This document shows, piece by piece, positions 55,674 to 64,000 of a stretch of 64,000 nucleotides of DNA. This DNA comes from Schizochytrium sp. CCTCC M209059 (Eukaryota > Sar > Bigyra > Thraustochytrida > Thraustochytriidae): the NCBI GenBank assembly GCA_000818945.1, contig KN805395.1, positions 1 to 64,000 of the forward strand. The letters are read 5' to 3'. Numbering within the stretch: the stretch's first letter is position 1; every line of letters starts with the position of its first letter. A program made the translations under genes and the position numbers. The notes beneath the pieces were generated by a model. The model worked only from the letters and a program-made list of their open reading frames with translations, was not told the origin of the DNA and ran no database searches.

Positions 55674-56555
55674 TGTGGTTCAAAACGTAAGGCAAGTCCT
55701 CCTCCGATTCCTCGCGTCAAGCCCTGCGTCTGCGTCTGCGTCGCGCGGTCCCTGCCTGCGCCCGTTCGGCGTCTGCCCGTGTATCGCGCCTGGCCCAACT
55801 CGCTCAAAGTATCAAGTGTTTTCGCAAAAAAGCCCGGTCCTATTTCCCATGGTGCCCAATGGTACCGAGCTGGGTCGATTTCCGGGACAAGTGCATTCTC
55901 TTCTGGCGCCACAAAGTTCGCGGGGACGATTTGCGTGTCATCCGCCACGCATTTTGAGGAGCCAATGTATCGCCAGGTTATGTGCGCTCTGTCCCGGGAA
56001 CCTGCCTGTCACCAGCACTGGCATAAATGGTACGTAGTGTGCTGGGTTGTGGCAGGACTGCACGTGACCAAGTGGCGAAATGAGTTGGAGGACTACCAGT
56101 ACAAGTAGAACTTTGAGGGGGGGGGGATGGGGAGTGGGCGAAATGTCCGCCTCCCGAGCCGCGCCGCGTCTGACACCGACAGCGTCCAAGTCGCGCGCGT
56201 GCAATTGGGCCAACCACCAAGGTGACTGGAGGTGGCTAGACAGAAGAAGAAGACGACCGCAAAAAGATGGCCGTTCATTTCCCGAGGGCTGCCTCAGCTT
56301 GCTCACTGTCAGCTCCGGCTGCGGGTCGGCTGCTCATGCATGCAAGGGGGCGCAATTTTCCGGGCGATCCTCTGGCAGGCAGGGTAGAAGGAGGCCTATC
56401 ATGATGTCCTAATGAGGTCGTGGGACGAAACTACTGCCGTTCAGACGAGCAAAACCGAAAAGCGGCGTCGCGAGGAATCCCTTCCATCGGTTAGTTGCCC
56501 TTAGAGCAACAGAAGCAGCAACAGAAAGGGGAAGCGCTTGGGACGCAGACCAAAG
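55674..56555. other. Divergent intergenic region, selenoprotein B / scramblase
   Basis: 882 bp. A 105-codon minus-strand frame (55634-55948) begins at GTG and runs out of frame into selenoprotein B; no domain is recognised, though a 5' leader or exon here cannot be excluded. A G run lies near 56117. No gene is supported. Confidence 0.5.
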
Positions 56556-57518
56556 ATGATCAAGGGTGAGGGTACCTCCACCGAGGAGGTTGATACCAAC
56601 ATTCCCGAAGCGCAGGTCGTGGGTGTTGCAGGAGGACACGCTGGCAATAATGCTTCAGGAAATGTTGTCGTCCCCGTTGGTGGGACAGCACAAGTCATGG
56701 TAGGTGGCTTTGCCGCCCTCGAAGGCCGCGAGCGCTTCGTGGTAAAACAGCATTTCCAGGCCGCCGAGGCCGCCGCGCAGCAGCTCGGATGCGGTTGCTT
56801 CGAGCAGGCAAACAAGTTTGATGTCTTCGATGCGGATACTGGTGAGATGATCATTTTTGTCGAGGAAGAAAGTGGGCTCTGCTGCAGACTTTGCTGCTCG
56901 CCGAACCACGAAGCCAAACTTCACTTCAAGGACGTGCGATACGGCGTGCCGGCAGATAGCTTCATCATGCACGCCGACAAGCCCTTCAAGCTGAACTGCT
57001 GCGCCTGCTTCGACATTTGTCGGCACGAAGTCAAGGTTCAGGACAGCAACGGGACATTCTTCTCGCACGCGAAAGTACCCCTTTTTGGAGGCGGCCTCAG
57101 CCCTCAAATGGAGATCATGACACGCGAGGGAGAAGTGCACACAACGACCAGAGGACCTACTTGCTGCTTGGGCGGCCTCATTGAGCTCTGCACCAACATT
57201 GAGTTCAATCTTTTCATGGATGCCGAGCAAAATAATGTCGTTGGAAAGATCGTCAAGAAGAAGCCTTCCGACTTTCAGGGCGCTCTTCGTGAGGCAGCAA
57301 GTGATGCTGACACCTACATGCTCGAAATGCCCAAGGGCATCACTGCAGATCAGGCCGCCTCCATCATTGCCACGACGATCTTGTTGGACTACCTCTATTT
57401 CGAGGATGGCGCCCCAATCACGTTCAACTTGCTCAACCAAAGTTGCACGGTTAACTTTTGCAACTGCTACTGTCTCGGCTGCACATGCCCCTGCTCCTGC
57501 ACCTATGGCGATGACTAG
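56556..57518 (+). CDS. Phospholipid scramblase family protein
   Basis: 320 residues from the first ATG (MIKGEGTSTEE); six codons upstream stay open only to a TTG. The scramblase domain spans about 75-320: KFDVFDADTGEMIIFVEEES, the Cys-rich CCRLCCSPNHEAKLHFKDV, PFKLNCCACFDICRHEVKV and LDYLYFEDG near the end. Scramblases move lipids across bilayers or act as lipid-binding, palmitoylated proteins; Cys clusters fit palmitoylation. The C-terminus is unusual: eight Cys in 19 residues (297-315, NCYCLGCTCPCSC), where family members normally have a membrane helix. The N-terminal 70 residues are Gly/Val/Ala-rich, shorter in Pro than human PLSCR1. No introns. Confidence 0.85.
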   Translation: MIKGEGTSTEEVDTNIPEAQVVGVAGGHAGNNASGNVVVPVGGTAQVMVGGFAALEGRERFVVKQHFQAAEAAAQQLGCGCFEQANKFDVFDADTGEMIIFVEEESGLCCRLCCSPNHEAKLHFKDVRYGVPADSFIMHADKPFKLNCCACFDICRHEVKVQDSNGTFFSHAKVPLFGGGLSPQMEIMTREGEVHTTTRGPTCCLGGLIELCTNIEFNLFMDAEQNNVVGKIVKKKPSDFQGALREAASDADTYMLEMPKGITADQAASIIATTILLDYLYFEDGAPITFNLLNQSCTVNFCNCYCLGCTCPCSCTYGDD

Positions 57519-57939
57519 TCGACCGGCGTCAGCAGAGTCTCTGAAAGTTAAGAGTAAAAAGTAATGAAGCTACGACAATCCACAACCGTGCCTTTATTTT
57601 TGCCTTCATACATGAATGGGCGAATGGATGCATGAGTAGGTGAAATGAAAGAAGGCGCAAGAAAAATATTGACCATTATCTCTTCGTGAATCGCATCGAA
57701 GAGAAAACGTAGGTCTATACTCAAACTTTGCACCCAACAAGATCCTCCTGCTCTAATGATAATATTCCGCTCGGCGGTAGTTGCGCGCGCGCCCCAATAT
57801 CGCGGTCTCCGCGTCGGAGACGTTCTCATCGGTTACCATCAGGCTTGACAAGGCCATCCTTGCAAACAAGCGAGAAAAAGAAGGCAAAGGCAAGGTAGGC
57901 AAAGGCAAAGGCCAAAATCCTTAAAAGAACGTCGAGGAG
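57519..57939. other. Intergenic between scramblase and HEAT-repeat gene
   Basis: 421 bp with an AAAGGCAAAGG-type purine tract near 57885-57912 and a small hairpin GTCTCC/GGAGAC near 57807-57823. An in-frame stop at 57922-57924 fixes the next gene start. Confidence 0.65.
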
Positions 57940-60900
57940 ATGGAGGCTGCTGGCGCGGCGGCGCGCGCGCAGCAGGCGCGTGAGCAGGAAGATGCTCGCG
58001 AAGAGCGGCAGACAGCGGTGGTTGAACAAGTACAGCTTCTTGTAGCGGAAATGCTCGCAGAGAACGCTCTTGTGGCCGCCGCCGCTGCATCAAGCAGTAG
58101 CAGCAGCAGCGGCAGCAGCGGCAGCGGCAGCTCTACGGCACGGCCCAGCGCGCACTCCGCAGAAGTCAAAACTTTTCACGCACTGCACAAGCTTGGCAGG
58201 CTTATGGAGGACCTCACCGAGCCCATTGCAGAAGACGCTCCGCGCGAAGTGCAGCAACGCTACCGTGAAAGAATACGTCTCGTACAGCCAACTGTTGAGA
58301 AAGGGCTGAAGGAGATTCTTGTGGGCCAGCTCGCAGGCCTCTGCCTCTCGCCATCCTTTTACAAGCTTCTTGGCCGTCTCTTTCGCATGCTTATGGAGCG
58401 AGGGGACAGTCGTAACATCATGGCCATCACCAACGATTTGCACGACCAATTGGGCCTCAAGTCAACGCTTTCGGCGCAAAGCAAGACTGCCGTCTTTTAT
58501 TGCCTTGGCGAGATCAGCAGCTGCAAGCAAGGCAGGGTTTTGGCCGGCCATTTGCGTGAGACAACGCAGCTCGTCGCTCGTGTCTTTCGCTCCAACGCGC
58601 ACTCCAGCACCAGACCTGCTGACAATGAATACCGCTTCGCTGCCGTTCGCGCCCTTGGCAGCGCTTTGCAGGGTTCCGAAGTGGCCGGACGCTCCAACCA
58701 CGCCGAGGCATTGAAAGTTCTTGTCCGCGCGGCCGCCGATAAATCACCCCCCGTGCGTTCTGCCGTTGCTGACGCTGCTCTTTCGCTTGCTCTCGTAAGC
58801 GACGGTTTTTCTTCCGTCGCGCTCGATCAGCTCGTCACGCTCACGAAAAGAGGTCTTGAAGACCGCGTTGCTCACGTAAGATCCGCATTTGCGCGCAGTC
58901 TTGGCGCCATTCTTTGTCTCGCCGTCGAAATGGCTGGCCCGCTACGGGCCCTCGATCATGATACAATTCTTGGCGGCTCGTCCGGCACAGCCTCGGAAGC
59001 AACATCTTCAAGCGCTGTTGGAGGGAGCTCCTTCGATGCCACCAGCACCGCTGCACCCAAAGGCGTCGCGGCCGCCGCTCGTCTCGCAGGACTCAAGATG
59101 GGTGTCGTTGGCGTGGGATCCAGCAGCGCAGGAGCCGCCGCAACCGGTAGCGCCGATGGATCAGTCTCTGGGTCAGCATCGGGCGCTTCGACGTCGTCGC
59201 CCCGGGGTCCAAAGCTCCGTGGATTCGGCTTTGCCGCCAACTTTGGCGGTCTCGGGGGTCGCAGCAAACCTGAGGCCCCCGTCTCGTACTCTCTGGACAC
59301 CGCACTCGGGGCGCTCATGACCATCTTTGATGCGTGGGCTCCTGATCAGCTCGAGCGACGATCCGACATGGCGAATGCGCAGTCCGCCAACGAAATCACG
59401 CAACGCTCCACCGAAGTCCGGATGGCCACCGCAGAGGCTGCCGTGGCATTTTTCCGATACTTGCAGCGCACGGGAGATGCGGAACAGCAACATCTTGTGA
59501 TCTCTGCCGCTATAAGCTTTGTTCGCGGTATTTGCGACGACAAGCGCAAAATTTCTCTGAGCACGATGCGAGACCGCGCGCGAGACGACGCGCTGCGCCG
59601 CGCAGTTGGCGTCTTTGTCATTGAACGCGCGCTCTCCGCCAAGCTCTCCGAAAGTGGCAAGATTGAGCTTGCCCGCCAGCTCCTTATCACGAGCACCAAG
59701 CAGCACGCCTCGGCAAGCCGCCAGGGCTCTGGAGATCTCAAGAGGCGCAACAGTCGCACTATGGCATCCATGTCGCTCGCCGCGCAGACGGATGACTTCA
59801 AGCACGGCCCTCTTTTAATTTCCACCTGCCTTTCAGAGGCTGCGTGCCTGCTTTCATCCCTTGGTGATGCCTCGCGCGCCCTTCATCAAGAGCTCGACTT
59901 TCAAACGCTTTTGCCTCTGCTGGAGCACCGCGATGCTGCCGTTCGTCTCGAGTGCTGCAATGTCCTCTACGTTTGCGCGATTACGCAGCCAGGATATGCT
60001 TCGCGAGGTATTCTTCCTCTCCTTCAGCTCGTCGGATTGTATCAGCCCGAGCTCGCGATGACCTTGGCCTCAGGTCCACCTCACAATGCGTCTCCTGCCG
60101 AGCTCGAGACCTTTAATAAAGAGGCTGATCGTACACTTGATGCAATCGAGGGGCTCGTACACGCGCTTTGTGCCTTCGTCTATTCCTCTAGCGCCAACGG
60201 GCGGCCTCGAAGCACGTCCGCCGAGGCTTTTTTGCAGCGCGAAAACATGCTGCTTCCCGCCGCGGCGCACTTTGTGCGGCACGAGGTTCCCAATAGCAGT
60301 ACGGCCCTTCTCTCGGGTGACCTCAAGGGCATTCCAAAAAATACCTCCATGGCTCTGCTTGGACACGCCAAATCGATGATTGCACGTCAGCATGATGGGT
60401 CGACGCGACCCACGGCCACGGCGCGCATCGCGTCGTGCGGCTGGGACCTCGTTGCTTCGCTTGTCACGCTGGGGTCTGCGTGGTGCGATGACAACCTCAG
60501 TCAGCTTTTTCAGGCATGGCAGTCGTCTGTAGAAGCCAGCATCCCAGCTTTGCAAGAAGTGGCGCAAGCCAAGACGCCCAGGTACCTTGCTTCTGACTCC
60601 GTGACAGAGGCTTCGCTGACCTGCTTGCGGGCAGCGCTCCAAGCCATGGTTGGCTTTGTACGCTGCAACCAGCCACTGCTGCGCGACATGCCGGCCGTCG
60701 CTCGCGCCGTGACTGTCTTGACTGAGCAAGTTGTGCAGGCGAGTCGCCGCAGCGTGCGCGACCTGCCTTTCCCCGATACATTTATGGGCATACATGCAGC
60801 ACTTTTTGATATCTGCGCGTGGCTGCCTCGTGCAGAATTGCGATGCTTCAAAGAATCCCTGGTCATTCCTCTGCAGAGTCTTTCGATGGCCTATTTCCTC

Positions 60901-63900
60901 GGTCCCGCGGGTAGGCCAGAGGGGGCGGCGACCTCGACAGCGCTTTCTTCGTTGCTTTCATCCCGTAGCGGGCTCCTCAAAGCCAATGATGACGTGCTCG
61001 AAACTGCGAGTCTCTCAACGAGCTCTCAAGCGCACGATGATGGCGACGCCGACGAGCCTCTCGGGAGGAAACAGTGGCGCTTCGAGGAAGCGAGCCCGAC
61101 CTCTCCGTCCCGCGAGCTTTTCATGGAAGCGCGCGTTCTCACTTCCGCCGAAGCCTTTGCGTCTGCTGCGGCTCTCATGACTGGCCTCTCTTGCAATGCT
61201 TCCCATGCCGCTGTGGCTGCCACGCCACGCCGCGGCGAAGACCTCGAGGCGCTGAGGACCGGCGCAGTGGCCTTTTCAGCAGATTCTCTTGACCTTGTAG
61301 ACGGCGTCCCCGTGTGTGGGATGGTTCGCATTCCGGCTGTCAAATTCGCGCAAAATTGCATTGATGCTGCCGTTTCTTTCTCGGCAGTGGTGCTCACGAA
61401 CTTATTTGACGACACGGATCGGTCCAACGTTGTACAGTATCTTTTCGGGATGCTCAAACGGCGCACGGGAGAAGCGCAGAGCGTCGTTCTACACAACGGC
61501 GTGGCAGTCCTCCTCGCCTTTTTGCAGACCTTGGCTGTCTTGCAAGCAGAGATCGACCCCAAGAAGGCTCCCTGGGTTGCACGCATTCGCAGCATCTTTT
61601 GCGTGGCCATTGCAAGTCCGCGTAGCATCGTGCGCTGCGCATGCGCAACGGGGCTCGCCACGCTCACGCGTCTCGCTGGTGCCGAAGTCGGCCGCGCAGC
61701 TGTGCAAACGCTGGTCCGCAAGCTCGAAACTGGCCAGAGCCCTCCTACACTGCCCGGCGCCTCGGGCGCGTCGTCTGCAGCTCGATCCAAAACGGGACAG
61801 GGAGCGGCAAATGGCAGCACGCAGGCGCGGCCCGGCACCAGCGGCCCGCCATCTGCGCACACGCGCGCGGGCGTTGCGCTTGCTCTCGCCCTTATTCGTC
61901 GAGAAGCGCGCATGCACGACACGCGCTATGTCAAGAACAATCTCGTCTACGATATGTGCAAAATCACCGCCCAGCCTGTGCGTACGTCTGCTCTCCACGC
62001 GTGGCAAGCCATTGTCGAGAGCGCCGGAATTGATGTTGGAAGATTCGTAGCGCCAAGCCTGGCACTCATCAATGCTCATTTGCTTGCCGTCGACGGTCAC
62101 TTTGAGCGCGGTGGCTACGGTGCCTTTCGCGTCGTGACAGGAACGATGACGTGTCTCGCAAGGCTTGCAAACTCGCTGATTGAGGGTCTCGGTCCCGAGC
62201 TTGTGCGTCCAGACGTTGACGCAGTTCGCTTTCTCAATGTGTGGGAAGCGTTACGCGTGTGCGGAGCTGATTCAGGTCTTCAACTCGAGCTAGTGCGCAT
62301 GGTTCAGCAAATCCTGCTCTTTCACCCCGCTCTCGTGATGGAGCATACTTGCGACCGAGAGCGCGTGGAATCTTACCTTTGGGAGTTGATCACCGATGCG
62401 CAAGGCGAGGTCGCTCCTGCCGTGCGCATGTCGGCCTTGCAAGCGCTCTCTCTGCTCACAGAGCGCATGGCCGAGGACAATGATCCTCGCGCTGACGTCG
62501 CGCGCGGCGCGCTCAGTCTCCTGGCCTTTGAGCTTGTCGTTCAGGCTTCAATCTGTCAAGATTGGATCGTCCCTCCCGTCTCTTCTCTTGGCTACGGCGC
62601 CATGCTCCTTGCACGTTCAACCCGACCGAACCAGGCCGCTGAGCCGCTCTTTATTCAGGCTACAAATGCTGCGTTCCGAGACACCTCGGGCGCGGCAACA
62701 TCGGCGGCTTCGGGGGAACCGTTGTCATCTGACAACTACGGTACCGCCGCGTCACATGACTTTGTCGAGATGAACGGGTACGAGAAGATGGGCTTGCAGC
62801 AGGGAATCGCTGCGGGGGGGCTTGCGGATGTGAACTCCTTGTGCAATGTGTCAGCTGCGCGAAGGCTCGCGCTGCGGAATCTCCTCAAATTTATCGGTCT
62901 CAGTCACATGAAGATGCGGCCCGCCGAGAAAAAGCTCTCAACGTGGACCGCGGAAGAACTGCACGACGCTGCTGCCCTAACAGACTGGATGCGGTTCTTT
63001 CGTGCTGTCATGACAGGGACAACCGGTGCTCTGAGCAACAGCCACGGAGCTTCCGGTATGGACCAGGGCCTTGCAAACGACCACGGCGCCGACTTTGGCG
63101 ACGAGGATGGAGAGGGCGAAGGTGATAGCGACAACGTTGGTGCAAACGATGGAGGACCTGCAGCGCAAATCAGCGATAGCTCCGGCAATGGAACTGCTAC
63201 CGGGTCGTCTAGCCAGGACGCTCTTGCAATTAATGCTCGGCTCGGTCCTGTTCTCGAATTTTGTGATCGGGTGCTCAGCAAATGCTCATGGGAGACCAAA
63301 GCGCTCGCGGTTGAGGGCCTGCTTGAGGTGCTTGTAATCGCCAGGACGTACTCTTTCCACTGCGACCCCGATCAAGCTTCCCGTGTCCTGAAAAAAGCGC
63401 AACTTCCTGCACGTGGACAATTTCTCTGCATGCATATTCGCGAATTGCTCACTGGCGCCTCGCAGGCGGCCAACGGCACGGTGCAAAGCGCCGAAGTGCC
63501 GCAGCTCTCGATCCAGGGGTATTGCGCTCTCGTCGAGATTGTGCGCATTTTTGCAAGTGGGCGCGATCGCCACAACCCAGAAGAGTCTGTCTTGAAGCAG
63601 TTTGAAATGCAGCTTACTGCAACACTGGGCCCCGGCCTGGGTCGCAGCGCTTCGCCGCTGGTACTTCCCTTTGTGGGCGTGCTTGCCGTGCAGCTGCTCG
63701 TATCTGGGGTATCGACAAGCGCGCGGCGAATCGTTGGCTTGCTTCTTCCTGCTCAACTCGTTTCTAGCAAGGATGAAGAAGACGATGACGAAAACGATGA
63801 TGACGATGACAATGGCGGCATGGAAGCTCTTACGGGCGTCGACGGAACCCTGCTTGAGGACAAGACTGATCTTGAGCAAACGCCGTCTTTCGTCCAAGCA

Positions 63901-64000
63901 GAGCTTCTCATTCTTCGCCTTGTGCCCCTTGCACGACTGTGGCTCTTTGCGCAAGGTTGCGATACAATATCTGAACGAGCTGTTCGTTCCACGCAAACCC
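57940..64000 (+). CDS. Giant HEAT-repeat protein, HEATR5/Laa1-like, 3' truncated by window
   Basis: Open from ATG 57940 to the window edge, at least 2020 codons, with no stop or intron. An in-frame TAA 16 nt upstream supports the start. After a Gln/Ala/Glu helix and a Ser/Gly linker (about 46-68), the protein is helical-repeat throughout, for example VGQLAGLCLSPSFYKLLGRL, YRFAAVRALGSALQGS and DAAVRLECCNVLYVCAITQP. Linkers are Ser/Gly/Ala-rich, and there is an acidic run near residues 1947-1962. Order and size fit HEATR5 (about 2000-2070 aa) and yeast Laa1, which help AP-1 traffic between Golgi and endosomes. The match is by architecture and short blocks, so a different HEAT/ARM giant is possible. 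No catalytic domain is visible. Confidence 0.8.
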   Translation, partial: MEAAGAAARAQQAREQEDAREERQTAVVEQVQLLVAEMLAENALVAAAAASSSSSSSGSSGSGSSTARPSAHSAEVKTFHALHKLGRLMEDLTEPIAEDAPREVQQRYRERIRLVQPTVEKGLKEILVGQLAGLCLSPSFYKLLGRLFRMLMERGDSRNIMAITNDLHDQLGLKSTLSAQSKTAVFYCLGEISSCKQGRVLAGHLRETTQLVARVFRSNAHSSTRPADNEYRFAAVRALGSALQGSEVAGRSNHAEALKVLVRAAADKSPPVRSAVADAALSLALVSDGFSSVALDQLVTLTKRGLEDRVAHVRSAFARSLGAILCLAVEMAGPLRALDHDTILGGSSGTASEATSSSAVGGSSFDATSTAAPKGVAAAARLAGLKMGVVGVGSSSAGAAATGSADGSVSGSASGASTSSPRGPKLRGFGFAANFGGLGGRSKPEAPVSYSLDTALGALMTIFDAWAPDQLERRSDMANAQSANEITQRSTEVRMATAEAAVAFFRYLQRTGDAEQQHLVISAAISFVRGICDDKRKISLSTMRDRARDDALRRAVGVFVIERALSAKLSESGKIELARQLLITSTKQHASASRQGSGDLKRRNSRTMASMSLAAQTDDFKHGPLLISTCLSEAACLLSSLGDASRALHQELDFQTLLPLLEHRDAAVRLECCNVLYVCAITQPGYASRGILPLLQLVGLYQPELAMTLASGPPHNASPAELETFNKEADRTLDAIEGLVHALCAFVYSSSANGRPRSTSAEAFLQRENMLLPAAAHFVRHEVPNSSTALLSGDLKGIPKNTSMALLGHAKSMIARQHDGSTRPTATARIASCGWDLVASLVTLGSAWCDDNLSQLFQAWQSSVEASIPALQEVAQAKTPRYLASDSVTEASLTCLRAALQAMVGFVRCNQPLLRDMPAVARAVTVLTEQVVQASRRSVRDLPFPDTFMGIHAALFDICAWLPRAELRCFKESLVIPLQSLSMAYFLGPAGRPEGAATSTALSSLLSSRSGLLKANDDVLETASLSTSSQAHDDGDADEPLGRKQWRFEEASPTSPSRELFMEARVLTSAEAFASAAALMTGLSCNASHAAVAATPRRGEDLEALRTGAVAFSADSLDLVDGVPVCGMVRIPAVKFAQNCIDAAVSFSAVVLTNLFDDTDRSNVVQYLFGMLKRRTGEAQSVVLHNGVAVLLAFLQTLAVLQAEIDPKKAPWVARIRSIFCVAIASPRSIVRCACATGLATLTRLAGAEVGRAAVQTLVRKLETGQSPPTLPGASGASSAARSKTGQGAANGSTQARPGTSGPPSAHTRAGVALALALIRREARMHDTRYVKNNLVYDMCKITAQPVRTSALHAWQAIVESAGIDVGRFVAPSLALINAHLLAVDGHFERGGYGAFRVVTGTMTCLARLANSLIEGLGPELVRPDVDAVRFLNVWEALRVCGADSGLQLELVRMVQQILLFHPALVMEHTCDRERVESYLWELITDAQGEVAPAVRMSALQALSLLTERMAEDNDPRADVARGALSLLAFELVVQASICQDWIVPPVSSLGYGAMLLARSTRPNQAAEPLFIQATNAAFRDTSGAATSAASGEPLSSDNYGTAASHDFVEMNGYEKMGLQQGIAAGGLADVNSLCNVSAARRLALRNLLKFIGLSHMKMRPAEKKLSTWTAEELHDAAALTDWMRFFRAVMTGTTGALSNSHGASGMDQGLANDHGADFGDEDGEGEGDSDNVGANDGGPAAQISDSSGNGTATGSSSQDALAINARLGPVLEFCDRVLSKCSWETKALAVEGLLEVLVIARTYSFHCDPDQASRVLKKAQLPARGQFLCMHIRELLTGASQAANGTVQSAEVPQLSIQGYCALVEIVRIFASGRDRHNPEESVLKQFEMQLTATLGPGLGRSASPLVLPFVGVLAVQLLVSGVSTSARRIVGLLLPAQLVSSKDEEDDDENDDDDDNGGMEALTGVDGTLLEDKTDLEQTPSFVQAELLILRLVPLARLWLFAQGCDTISERAVRSTQT

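Noticed and set aside
55634..55948. 105-codon minus-strand frame ahead of selenoprotein B
   Set aside because: Starts at GTG and overlaps selenoprotein B out of frame; no domain. A 5' leader or exon cannot be excluded but is not supported.
1..64000. CRISPR arrays, insertion sequences, prokaryotic operons or phage
   Set aside because: The repeats present are simple microsatellites without unique spacers; gene content, introns and organelle-targeted proteins are eukaryotic.

Overview
This is a eukaryotic nuclear window with a GC-rich, gene-dense, intron-poor layout. It carries an axonemal dynein, a mitochondrial phenylalanyl-tRNA synthetase, an AP-3 subunit, a tetraspanin, kinesin and scramblase. 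GT-AG introns are few and short, simple-sequence repeats fill the gaps between genes, and UGA-Sec genes are present. Together these suggest a flagellated protist; a thraustochytrid-type stramenopile (labyrinthulomycete) fits best, but that assignment is inference from gene content and style only.

Layout. 0-12 kb: UBE2C-like E2 (+), mitochondrial PheRS (-), a small spliced ankyrin gene (-), an unknown IQ-motif protein (+), a 629-aa ankyrin/SAM-like protein (-), and a His-rich methyltransferase (-). 12.3-25.4 kb: one uninterrupted 4376-codon axonemal dynein heavy chain (+), most like DNAH1. 25.8-42.3 kb: secreted PLC-like phosphodiesterase (-), a nuclear coiled-coil protein (+), a TPR protein with a HET/TIR-like N-terminal module (+), a TruA-type pseudouridine synthase (-), a tetraspanin (-), an unknown acidic protein (+), AP-3 mu with a 32-nt first exon (-), and UBL5/Hub1 with one intron (+). 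42.6-64 kb: a type II O-fucosyltransferase-like protein (-) sharing a 195-bp divergent promoter with a 2317-aa kinesin that ends in ankyrin repeats (+), NOC3-like nucleolar protein (+), two tandem selenoprotein genes (-), a phospholipid scramblase (+), and a long HEAT-repeat protein (HEATR5/Laa1-like) (+) running off the right edge.

The most interesting element lies in the apparently empty 2.4 kb between NOC3 and scramblase. Two short paralogous minus-strand genes each contain an in-frame UGA at the same place, followed by the same residues (U-D-G-G-R). Protein similarity continues on both sides of the UGA. Each has a SECIS-like hairpin 55-65 nt after its stop codon, with ATGA, AAA and GA landmarks at correct spacing. 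UGA is an ordinary stop in several other genes here, so this is not a recoded genetic code. They look like Rdx (SelW/SelT/SelH-like) selenoproteins that lack the usual upstream Cys.

There is no operon-like logic. Themes are cilium and cytoskeleton (dynein, kinesin), membrane traffic (AP-3 mu, HEATR5-like, tetraspanin, scramblase), ubiquitin and ubiquitin-like proteins (UBE2C, UBL5), RNA and ribosome biogenesis (PheRS, TruA, NOC3), and ankyrin/TPR scaffold proteins of unknown role.
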